From contig SRSI01000028.1 in assembly GCA_005656395.1 (NCBI GenBank), positions 868,001-932,000 of the forward strand: DNA of 64,000 nucleotides, in the 5' to 3' direction. The stretch's first letter is position 1. Each line of letters opens with the position of its first letter. A program made the translations under genes and the position numbers. Below the pieces are notes generated by a model, which did not search any database, was not told the origin of the DNA, and worked only from the letters and a program-made list of their open reading frames with translations. Below are positions 30,001 to 38,377 of this stretch, piece after piece. The DNA is from Strongyloides papillosus. Lineage: Eukaryota > Nematoda > Chromadorea > Rhabditida > Strongyloididae.

Positions 30001-31154
30001 TATTTTAAAGGATAAACTTAATATAATTAAACCAAAATTTAAGTATTCATCATCAATTGTTAAATGTATTGATGGCAATGAGGCAAAATTAATTGCAAAA
30101 CTTGAAGAAGGTTCTAATCCTTTAGGATATCAATGGATTCATAATAAAGTTTTAATTCAAGATTCTTCTGCTTTTAAATATTCTAGAGATAACAATAATT
30201 TAATTCTTACAATAAGAGATCCATTTCCAGAAGATGCTGGAATATATACATGTCAAGCACAGAATTCTGCTGGTTATGATAGAACTGATATTGAATTAAA
30301 AATTGTTGAACAACTTTCAAAAATATGTGATATGGAAGAAAAACCATCGATAAAACCATTGACAAAAAAATATTTATTTAAAGAAGATTCAATTGGTGAG
30401 ATAATATTTAATGTTTCTGGAAATCCTGAACCTGTAATATCATGGTTAAATAAAAACAAGCAACAAATATTAGCTTCATCTAAATATGAAATGATTTGTA
30501 AGGGAAATGATTTTATTCTAAGAATACATAATATAACAGCAGATGATAGTGGAATTTATTATTTAATAGCAGTTAACGCTGTTGGAACTGCAGTTGAAAA
30601 AGCGATGATTAATGTTGCTTCTAAAGAAACAACCACTGATAATGAAATTATACCTGTGTTTGTAAGGAAATTAAATGATTCTTATAATTTTGATATTGGA
30701 GAAGAAAATATAAAGTTAACAGTACAATATAATGGAATTCCTGAACCTGATATTCATTGGTATTTTAATAATGAAAGAATAAGGACAGTTGATTTAAGTT
30801 ACAAAATAATTACCTATAAAATGAAATCAACATTAACAATTCTTAAATTTGATAAAGACTGTGTTGGTGAATACCTTTGTACCATAAGAAATAGATGTGG
30901 TGAGGATATATCAAGAAGTATTGTTAAAATTAAAGGTTAGTTTTTTTTAATTGCCTTATTGTCGTTATACACATTTTTTGTTTTTTTAATTAACATTAAT
31001 TTTAAATGCAAAATTTTATGTTTTTTAATATTGTATTATGTTATATAGTAATAATTTAATGTATAAAAATAATTTAGGTATATCAATTGACAACGAAATA
31101 CTAAGAAAATGTTCAACAAAAAAAGGAACGAAACCTTCAATAAGTAGAAAATAG
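1..31154 (+). CDS. ttn-1: Titin-like giant muscle protein (TTN-1 type), 3' part of gene, 5' end outside window
   Basis: A sarcomeric scaffold and elastic protein. The reading frame is already open at base 3 and runs without a stop to 22544. I infer seven exons: 1-21882, 21922-22539, 25210-25716, 25769-26182, 26221-26532, 26580-30935 and 31078-31154. All six introns have GT-AG ends, are phase 1, and restore one frame of 9,388 codons including the TAG stop at 31152-31154. Domain order is a PEVK-like repeat array, an acidic linker, Ig and FN3 domains (about nine Ig and six FN3), then about sixteen Ig domains and a short basic tail. Ig domains show the usual Cys, Trp (WYK/WFK) and DSGxYxC features. 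PEVK plus Ig plus FN3 is the titin/TTN-1 arrangement; obscurin (UNC-89) and twitchin lack such a PEVK array. No kinase domain was seen. Domain counts are by eye. Confidence 0.9.
2500..5950 (+). repeat. Three near-identical multi-unit segments in the PEVK array
   Basis: The order of 57- and 72-nt unit types, including the marker TTGATGTTAAAGCTAAACC among neighbours reading GTTAAGGCT, recurs starting near 2530, 3664 and 5200. The marker sits at 2701, 3835 and 5371, offsets of 1,134 and 1,536 bp, both multiples of three. Shared unit order extends over about 700-800 bp, indicating recent unequal exchange or duplication within the array. Confidence 0.7.
11030..11880 (+). repeat. 225-bp higher-order repeat inside the PEVK array
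   Basis: A GATTGTAAG variant (Asp-Cys-Lys, the only cysteines noticed in the array) occurs at 11064, 11514 and 11739. The spacings are 450 and 225 bp, so the block is 225 bp, made of one 72-, one 81- and one 72-nt unit. The copy between the first two carries the normal GATTCT. Confidence 0.75.
12000..13040 (+). repeat. 369-bp higher-order repeat, three copies, inside the PEVK array
   Basis: The rare variant CTTGATATTAAAGC (Leu-Asp-Ile instead of Leu-Asp-Val) occurs at 12123, 12492 and 12861, exactly 369 bp apart each time, with the same order of flanking unit types. This is a block of 123 codons amplified in register. Confidence 0.8.
17111..21882 (+). other. Titin-like gene: acidic linker then Ig/FN3 domains (same exon as the PEVK array)
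   Basis: About 220 residues of charged, low-complexity linker (17130-17790) follow the repeats in the same frame, so the internal ATG at 17130 is not a gene start. A basic patch (KIKKRQPRRGF) leads into three Ig-like domains (about 17800-18620), three FN3 domains (about 18624-19530), four Ig domains (about 19540-20670), one clear FN3 (about 20672-20970) and one weak FN3 (about 21016-21280). A second charged linker has a Lys cluster (VVKKLKKKKEVVEEGK, about 21520-21560). One more Ig domain ends at the splice site. FN3 domains show the proline-rich start and S/T-W strand (VKLTWEYP). Confidence 0.85.
21883..21921 (+). other. 39-nt intron, in frame and free of stops
   Basis: GTATGTTTT at the donor and CTTTTTAG at the acceptor bound a T-rich 39-nt stretch between two Ig domains. 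It is phase 1 like the other introns of the gene. The length is divisible by three and it holds no stop, so retention would add 13 hydrophobic residues (FYFFNYLKTF core) without breaking the frame. The hydrophobic insert is foreign to an Ig boundary, which argues that it is spliced out. Confidence 0.75.
21922..22539 (+). other. Titin-like exon: Ig plus FN3 domain
   Basis: Encodes one Ig domain (VPTLDICNSTVEIKSG start, ISWFFNDKE centre, YAGIYTVNATN end) and one FN3 domain (GPPSSPTGPL start, SVTLSWNQP, YDYRVSAENKFG). A short Lys/Asp/Ser-rich tail ends at the donor AAAG|GTTAGTATAAG. Read through, the frame would stop at TAG 22542-22544. In titin and twitchin an FN3 domain like this directly precedes the kinase. 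Confidence 0.8.
22540..25209 (+). other. Large 2.67-kb intron of the titin-like gene, no coding content seen
   Basis: Donor GTTAGTATAAG and acceptor TAATTTTAG bound it, and joining the exons keeps phase 1 (G|GT, Gly). It is far larger than the other introns here. I see only AT-rich sequence: no convincing open frame, no kinase motifs, no clear terminal repeats. Unrecognised micro-exons cannot be excluded. Confidence 0.65.
25210..26532 (+). other. Titin-like exons 25210-25716, 25769-26182 and 26221-26532: four Ig domains
   Basis: The first exon has one Ig domain (VIKWYKEDIEI; DDGNYMCKIF) and the first half of a second. The 52-nt intron 25717-25768 interrupts that second Ig, whose end (ISDSGCYKAIGINKNG) lies in the next exon with a third Ig (TVKWLKDNN; DAGNYKCIASNEVG). 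The 38-nt intron 26183-26220 leads to a fourth Ig (SIRWYKDNEPIS; DSGVYTCEATNDIG). Donors read AAAG|GTATTT, CAAG|GTATGT and AAAG|GTAGAA; acceptors are TTTTAG or TTATAG. Confidence 0.85.
26580..30935 (+). other. Titin-like exon: C-terminal Ig array
   Basis: A single 4.36-kb exon after the 47-nt intron 26533-26579. I count about twelve complete Ig domains, for example HITWYKDGLKLL, DVIVKWLLNGK, PHIVWMKDGK, PEVIWYKDGHE and PDIHWYFNNERIR, most ending in DSGxYxC-like strands. Near 29060-29150 an Ig domain starts normally (PPTFIVGLSDMNLKAGD) but breaks off after SGKLS into a Lys/His-rich linker (KKTKKRHHRDK) and resumes with a new Ig at about 29365. There is no kinase domain between the Ig domains. 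Confidence 0.88.
31078..31154 (+). other. Last exon of the titin-like gene
   Basis: After the intron 30936-31077 (GTTAGTTTT ... AATTTAG), the frame continues as Gly-Ile-Ser-Ile-Asp-Asn and ends with a short basic tail (KKGTKPSISRK) at TAG 31152-31154. Phase matches the preceding exon. Assignment rests on splice signals and phase only, since 25 codons give no homology. Confidence 0.6.
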
Positions 31155-31169
31155 ATTTTATATCAATAT

Positions 31170-31188
31170 AATAAATTAAATCAATAAA
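31170..31188 (+). promoter_or_regulatory. Polyadenylation signals of the titin-like gene
   Basis: Two AATAAA hexamers, at 31170-31175 and 31183-31188, lie 16-34 bases after the inferred stop codon, as expected for a compact nematode 3' UTR. Confidence 0.5.
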
Positions 31189-32149
31189 AAATTGAATTCT
31201 TATTGTTTATTAAAAAAGATTAATTTAAGAATCTCAATTTAAGAGTGCAATAGTTTGTGTCTTAGATCAATTGTATTACAGATGATGTCTTCTTTAGTGG
31301 ATATTTTAAGGAAATTAATTTATTTTGCTTTTCTGGCCAAAGGTAAAATAAATAGTACTTAACTTAATATATTCTATTTTTTTCGATTGTATCTTGATAT
31401 TGAGATTCTTAAAAAAATAAAATATTTTAAAAACTGTTGGTAATTTGTTAAATAATACAATTGAGAAATAAAGAATCTGTCAAATGTTTCATAATACAAT
31501 GTTTAAGAAAAAATATAATCATAATCGAATTATATGTTAATTTTTTCTAGTTGTTTTACGTTAGTTCCCCACCAACATAAAATGACATATAACGATTTTT
31601 AGTGTTATTATATCATTATTAGTACATGAAATACACTTTCTAAGGGTATTTTTTAGAAGTTAACAATAGAGAAAATTTGTTGTTTTCAAAAAATAAAAAT
31701 AATTTCTATTAGCATTAATCAGTAGTAATGAAATACCTCTTCTCTCTCTTTATTTTTACTAAGTGAGTGCTCATGCGATGTTCATTTATATAGAATTGTC
31801 CAGAATGTATAATTTATTAGTATGATAAAATCCAATTTAATTGCTTTATATTGTGTTATTAAAAATATTTTTAAGAAATTTAAGCATTATTGGATAAATT
31901 TTTCGAGTACGATTACAAATATAAATTACCATTTTGTACTACAACCATAGTTTTGTGCATACGTTTCAGTTTGTAATTTCAACAAATTTTTCTTATCACT
32001 AGTAAAATATAATATTTTCTTTATTATTAATTGAACGGTGGGGATATATTCAACTAATTAATATTAAAAAAATAACCATACTAGATGATTTTAGCACATT
32101 AGAATGTTCCGAGGAACTAACGGAAAACTACCTTAAAAAGTAATTAGTA
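31189..32149. other. Intergenic, nothing recognised
   Basis: AT-rich sequence without a supported open frame, RNA gene or repeat. Confidence 0.5.
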
Positions 32150-32648
32150 CAGTAGACTCTCGATTATCCGAACACCATGGGATCAAGAGTAGTTTGGATA
32201 ACTAAAATTTCAGTTAACCGAACATGAATAAAAAAAATATAATTTCCATTTTTTACATAGAAAATAACTCATTGCATATCGGTATAGATATTAAATATCA
32301 ATTTTTTTAGTAAATATACAAAACAAAAAATTATTTGACCTTAAAGAAATCCCTTATTTTTTTGAGTTAAATTAGATTGTTTTTTTTGTGAAGTTAAGTT
32401 TTCTCTAATTTCTTAATACATAGCTGTCTTATTAATCCAAATTAAATTGAAATTTTATAGATATTTTTTTTAGAATCAGTACTTTATATATTTCGCACAC
32501 CCACAAAAGAAAGCATCTCTTTGCCTTAAGTAACTAATTGAATAATTTTTATGTGTAAAATTTAAAATTTGTAAATTTTTTAAAAATTTCTCCGTTCGGT
32601 TAACCAAGAGTTCGATTAATCGAGGTTCGGATAATCGAGAGTTCACTG
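32150..32648. mobile_element. Pogo/Tigger-type MITE (Tc1/mariner group), 499 bp
   Basis: Terminal inverted repeats read CAGTAGACTCTCGATTATCC at the left and, in reverse complement of the right end, CAGTGAACTCTCGATTATCC. Both continue with GAAC and are flanked by TA (32148-32149 and 32649-32650). The CAGTxGAxxCTCGATTA terminus is characteristic of pogo/Tigger elements. There is no transposase frame, so it is non-autonomous. Confidence 0.8.
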
Positions 32649-32650
32649 TA

Positions 32651-33650
32651 TATAAATAGTTATATTACAAGAGTAAAAAATATATTTTGCTAAGATTCGA
32701 ATTATTCTAATTTCTTAAAACATCATTATTTCGAAAATATTTATTATATTTAAAAACAGTGGTTATCTTAAAAATTCATTTGTAATTCAAATTATCATAT
32801 TTTACATTAAGAGCAAAATAAGAGCTATTTGTATTATCAAGCTTATATTATTTTCATAGGAAATTGTTTTAATATATAATTATTTCGTTGATCTATGGAA
32901 AATACTCGTATCCAACATTAATATACATCAATAAATATAGCTGTGGAGAAATGGTCATATATATATTATTTACGAGTTCTACATAAAATAATTTTAAGTA
33001 TGGAAAATTAGACATTCCTCCCCAAGCAGGTGGCAAATTTTTTTTTTAATATTTTCCGTCAAAAAGGCAAGATATGATTCTAACGATAAAAAATTATGGA
33101 CATTTTCAAAAAATTCGTCTTCTTCATCTTAATTGACTTTTCAAATAAATTAATTAATTTTCATTTCTTGGAAATAGGTCATAATGTTGAATAAAATGGT
33201 ATTTAACTTAGAATTTTGTAGGAGTTTGACCTTAGAAAAAATCTGTTACAAGTATAGTAAATAATCTTTTAAAATAATAATTAAAGTTTATATAAAAGGT
33301 AATAAATAATTACATTTATCATTTTTTACAATCTTCTTATTGTCTATTTTGCTAGAAATATAAATCAACAGTGTCACCATTTTGGGGATTTATTAAGAGT
33401 ACTTCATCAATGTTGAAAATTTGGTAATTAAATAAAATAATATGTATCAATTAATTATAAGAGTGTATTTGTATCGTTTTCTGTTATAATAATTCAAATA
33501 AATATGTGTTATAGATCAACAGAAATTTAATACGTGCTTTTATCAACTAAATTAACAAAGGACCATATAAAATTTGTTGGGACACACAAGAAATAGCTCA
33601 ACTCAAAAAGATTTACTTATTAAATAAAATTCCTAGTGATAACTGAGTTA
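32651..33650. other. Intergenic, nothing recognised
   Basis: AT-rich spacer between two transposon insertions. No coding frame or repeat was supported. Confidence 0.5.
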
Positions 33651-34150
33651 TATACAGGGTGTTTCAAAAGTAACTTCCCACTTGCAAACGCTTATAACTT
33701 TTTTCCTACGTGAAATAAAAGCGTAAAATTTTGTGGATTGGTAGATAGGCGAAGTGATATTTTTTTCTTATTAAAAAATTATGGTCATATTAAAATTTAT
33801 GGCCATTTGAAAAAAGTTTCTTTTTTGTCCTATTTGTGCATGTAACTTTTTTTAATGAGAGAGATACTAAGATGATTCTTTTACATATCGAAAGCTCAAC
33901 TTCTTTTGTACTAGAACCACCAATACCTTAAATAATAAACTTCATTAACATTGTTTAATTTTTAATAAAAACAAAAAAACCACGATTTTTGCCAAAATTT
34001 CGTGCTTTTTTCAAAATTAAAGCTCATTGAGAAGATTCTCACAAATGTGGTATCATTATTCTGATAGAGTTAACGATGCTCTATCCAACGATGGTAATCT
34101 TGTTTATTATAAATAAGTTTTAAGAAAGTTATGATAAATAAAAAATAGTC

Positions 34151-34765
34151 GGTACTGTTCTTCTTCGGTAGGGCAATTTTAAAAATGTTATTTTTGAATA
34201 TTAAAACAATTTTTTTAAAATTTTTATTAACTATATAAATAGAACAAAGTGTTTTTAACAATTATCATCCATCGACGTTTTCAATTTTTATATCTCAATA
34301 ATAATCATTAGAGTCTTAAATACTCTACTTAGGCATTGTGTTAATGAAATGGTTCACCATTTTTACAACACACCTCACTAAATGTATATGGACGTAGTTA
34401 ATTTTGCATAATAAAGTTAACAAAATTTGGTTGAATTTCTTTATTTTTTAGGACTTTTTTTCTTATCATCAATGAGAAAGTACCATCTTATCATTCTAAA
34501 TCACTTTACTTTGCCATATTATCACTTTTCCCATCTTAATTTTCAAAAAAATTAATAACTTAATAGAGGTATATACTACCAAAATGACCGGTGTGCGTTA
34601 TCAGTAATTTATGCCTCAAAGATATTCAAAATCTTTAATTTTTTTCTCATTATCACTGGGAAAGTATTGTATAATAATTAAAAACCACTTTATTTTATCA
34701 TATTATCACTTTTTACTAACAAAAAAATAGTTTCAAAAGTTGCTCTACCGAGGAAGAACAGTACC
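34151..34765. mobile_element. 615-bp MITE with 8-bp target duplication, nested in the left arm
   Basis: The ends GGTACTGTTCTTCTTCGGTA (left) and, in reverse complement, GGTACTGTTCTTCCTCGGTA (right) form an inverted repeat of about 30 bp. A perfect 8-bp duplication AAATAGTC flanks it (34143-34150 and 34766-34773). Eight-base duplications are made by hAT and some other superfamilies (Merlin, P). Inside are two diverged direct repeats, near 34463-34540 and 34648-34715, both ending in ATATTATCACTTTT. No coding capacity. Confidence 0.8.
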
Positions 34766-35490
34766 AAATAGTCTAATTTTCTCATTTTTTTTCAGAATTA
34801 AAAAAAGTATGCTATTTTTTTAAATTTTTCAACATCGATAATGATTTTTTATTAAAAGAAGTTGAAATTTTATTTTGCATTGTTATCTGTTCATATATCA
34901 AACATAAATGTTATGAGAACAGGTTGAACATACGATATTTTTGAAAGATGCATAAAAACGCTGTTATATGATAATGATTATGTAAAACAGTATGAAATAC
35001 AAATAAACAATTTAAAATACTTAAAAAAGTAATTTTTAAAAAAATTTAAACGATAAAAACTATTAAAATTTTTTTAACTATATATAGACAAATAAGCAAT
35101 ATTTCGTAGATTAACATACTTTTTGATTATAATAATAATATTAGGTATTAAATATGTTGAAAAAAATAGCGTTTGTAACCTTATTTTTTACCAAAAATAC
35201 GAAATTGGCGATATTTAGTAAATCATAACTTTCTTTAATCTTTCTTGATTTATTTGCTACTATACCCATTCCATAGAGAATCGTTAGCTCCATTAGAATA
35301 ATTATATCATATTTGTGAGAATTTTCTCAATAAGCTTTAATTTTTAAAAAACCACGAAATGTTGTCAAAAATCGTGGTTTTTTTGTTTTTATTAAAAATT
35401 AAACAATGTTAATGAAGTTTAACATTTATGATATTAGTGATTCTGGTACAAAAGAAGTTGAGCTTTCGATCTGTAAAAGAATCATCCTAA

Positions 35491-36128
35491 CCCTTTCACG
35501 ACCAGAGATTTTTCTCTTTGTATTACGCACTCCTCTGTGTGTAAAATAGAAAGAGTACTTTCACATGAGTGAAATATTTAGTTTATATATTAAGCTTATT
35601 TGTGGAATATTGTAGATTTTTAAAATCGTTCTTTTACCTTAGCTGTTGTGAATCAATCGTAAAGCTTGATATTTTAGTTTATCATCGTCTAAATGTAACG
35701 ATTTTTAGGGTATAAATACCCACAAAACTTTTTTATTGTCAGTCTATTTGATTTTCTCTACATCGTACTTTTCTTGTCTAATAAAATATTGTTCTAACCT
35801 ATCTTTGGCATTCTAATTAGAGAGTGAGGCTCCAGAATAATACATTTTTTCTCATGGAATAAAAGGTTTACTATGGTTGGTAATATATTTCTTAAGTAAA
35901 AATTAAATAAATAAGTTAAAAATATAATTTTTTACAAAAATTTAATTAAATTTACTCTTATATTTGATCTTTAACTGTTATTTGTTAATTTACTTTTCTC
36001 TTTTTTCATATAAATACTTAATAAGGGTAAAAAACATCATTACAAAGTTCCTTGTCTGAGTATAAATTCCACTACGCAGTAACATTTTTGTTTATGACGC
36101 ATATATGCGTCATCCGGTCGGGAAAGGG
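35491..36128. mobile_element. 638-bp piggyBac-like MITE (TTAA target), nested in the right arm
   Basis: The left end CCCTTTCACGACCAGAG and the reverse complement of the right end CCCTTTCCCGACCGGATG are inverted repeats. Target copies are CTAA (35487-35490, one base changed) and TTAA (36129-36132). The opposite arm of the host element reads through this point without the insert (ATCATCTTAGTATCTC in reverse complement), confirming the empty site. CCCTTT ends plus TTAA are typical of piggyBac-related elements. A perfect 18-bp palindrome, TGACGCATATATGCGTCA, sits at 36095-36112. No transposase. Confidence 0.8.
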
Positions 36129-36469
36129 TTAATATCTCTTCATTAAAAAAAGTTACATGCATAAATAGGATAAAAAAGAAACTTTTTTTCAAATGGCCAT
36201 AAGTCCTAATAAGACCATAACTTTTTAATAAGAAAAAAATATCACTTCGCTTATCTACTAATCAACAAAATTTCACGCTTTTATTTCACGTAGGAAAAAA
36301 TTTATAAGCGTTTGCAAGTGGGAAGTTACTTTTGAGGCACCCTGTATAATGTTGTTTTATTACATTTAATGTTTGTGAAATTAGGGGGCCCGTATTCTAA
36401 AGATACTCTTAATGTTTATTTAATTTTCTAATTTTTGTTTTTTTTTTATTCCTTTGTTTTTAATTATAA

Positions 36470-38261
36470 ATGGATACAGAAGTTGTACAACACAGTGGCA
36501 ATGGAGTTGCACCAGTAAAAAAAGAATTTATTGTCAATTTTAATGATAATAATTTACCTAGTTATGTAAAAATAAGGCTTGAAGAGGAAAAAGAAGATAA
36601 AGCTGCTGTTGTTGGTAAAGAAGAAGAAAATGGAGAACCAGTTAGAAAAAAACCTAGGGGAATGAACAAAGGAAGAAGAAAAGAAATGGATAAGACACGT
36701 ATTGAGATAAGTACAAATCAACCTAGGTTATGTCCTTCAACAATATTTGCCTTACGTAATAAAAGTTATGGTAAAGAAGAGTCAACAGATAAAAAATGTA
36801 GATTTGGTGATAAATGTAAATACTACCACTCAATAGAAGAATATTCTAAGGTAAGACAACCTGACATAGGTGAGAAATGCTATAATTTCGAAGTTCGTGG
36901 AGAATGCCCCTATAATATAGCTTGTAGATATCACAAGGACCATACAATTGAAAATTTTGAACAAAAAGTTGATGAAAAAAAGAAGGAGGAGTATAACAAC
37001 ATTCCTGTTTGTGCAATGTTTCGTAATCCGGATATAAAAATTATGTTAAATAAAAATAGATATAACTTCAAAGAGAGTGACGAATTAGTTAAAGGATTCA
37101 ATGAAGAAAATGTTGTAAAAATAGGAGCAATGGAAAGAGAAAAGGCATCACTAAAGGTAAGAGAAATGTCCGGAAAACCATATCTTGCTCCATTAACGAC
37201 TGTAGGAAATTTACCGTTTCGTAGATTTTGTGTTAAAGCTGGATGTCAAATAACATGTGGAGAAATGGCATTAGCAACAAATATTGTTAAAGGTATTGGT
37301 TCGGAATGTAGTTTATTGAGGAGACATCACTCGGAAAAAATCTTTGGTGTTCAAATTGCAGGTGGGTTTCCAGATACAATGATAAGAGCTGCTCAAGTTA
37401 TTAAAGAACATCGTGATGTTGATTTTGTGGATATTAATATAGGATGTCCTATTGAACTTATTAATAATAAAGGTGGGGGATGTGCTTTACCATTTAAATG
37501 GAATAAAATTAGTTCAGTAGTTCATTGTATGAAGAGTGTTTTAACGGATATTCCATTGACAATAAAAGTCAGATCTGGAATTAAAGAGGGTGATAATAAC
37601 ATCCATAAAGTATTGGCTAGATTAGTAGATTTTTCGCCTCCAGATTTAATAACTCCTCATCCAAGATCAAAGTGAGTTTTTAATTTTTGTATATAAATCC
37701 TTTATTTATAGGGAACAGCGATATTCAAAACTTGCTGACTGGGATTACGTTGAAACAGTATCTGAATCAATAAATAAAAAATGTCCTTTTTGGGTTTGTG
37801 GAGATATTACAAGTTGGACTGACTATTATGATAGATTGGAAAATAAACCTATAGAAGGGATTATGATTGGGCGTGCAGCTTTAATAAAACCTTGGATATT
37901 TAGTGAAATTGAACAAAAAAGACATATAGATATTACTGCTTCGGAACGCCTTGAATATGTTCAAGATTTTGTAAATTATGGTCTTGAACATTGGGGTAGT
38001 GATGATGCAGGATTGGAAGTAACAAGACGCTTTTTATTGGAATGGTTGTCTTTTACTCATAGATATATTCCTGTTGGGATGTTGGAAAAATTGCCTCAAA
38101 GATTAAATGAAAGACCACCATATTTAAAGGGAAGAAATGAAATGGAACATTTACTCTCAAGTACAAGGTGCAAAGATTGGATTAAAATTTCAGAGATGTT
38201 TTTAGGACCTGTACCACAAGATTTTGTCTTTGTACCAAAACATAAAGCGAACAGTTATTGA
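36470..38261 (+). CDS. tRNA-dihydrouridine(47) synthase, DUS3-like
   Basis: FMN-dependent enzyme that reduces uridine 47 of tRNAs. Two exons, 36470-37671 and 37712-38261, with a 40-nt phase-2 intron (GTGAGT ... TTATAG), give 583 residues. The N-terminal part has two CCCH zinc fingers, the hallmark of the DUS3 branch (C110-x5-C116-x3-H120 core, and C137-x8-C146-x5-C152 with His). The TIM-barrel domain follows: PYLAPLTTVGNLPFRRFC, then DINIGCP with the probable catalytic Cys326, and GGGCAL. The usual FMN-binding HGRSR is here HPRSK, across the splice junction before EQRYSKLADW. A phosphate-binding IMIGRAALIKPWIF motif is present. The phosphatase gene starts 116 bp after its stop on the same strand. 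Confidence 0.93.
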
Positions 38262-38377
38262 TATTCAAAACTTGTTTTTTTATTATTGTTGTTATTTAAA
38301 TTTTGTTATATTTTTATCTTATATATAAACTACCTGTTTTTACTATTATATCTTTCTCACATATTAATATTTAAAAG

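Larger units (their letters stand above)
33653..36346. mobile_element. Long-inverted-repeat mariner-like element, interrupted by two younger insertions
   Basis: The left end TACAGGGTGTTTCAAAAGTA and the right end (reverse complement TACAGGGTGCCTCAAAAGTA) begin long arms that match for roughly 500-600 bp each, for example CACTTGCAAACGCTTATAA near both ends. TA repeats flank it at 33651-33652 and 36347-36348. There is no transposase. Removing the two nested insertions leaves about 1.4 kb that is largely two inverted arms, so it would fold back on itself. The arms have many mismatches, so it is old. The TACAGGGTG terminus and TA target fit Tc1/mariner; exact family unknown. Confidence 0.8.

Noticed and set aside
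34070..34261. 63-residue open frame on the minus strand
   Set aside because: It spans the boundary of an MITE inside the mariner-like element, is Lys/Phe/Ile-rich, and has no coding features.
38262..38377. Firm operon call for the DUS3-like and phosphatase genes
   Set aside because: The 116-bp gap fits a nematode operon, but no trans-splice acceptor can be distinguished from background.
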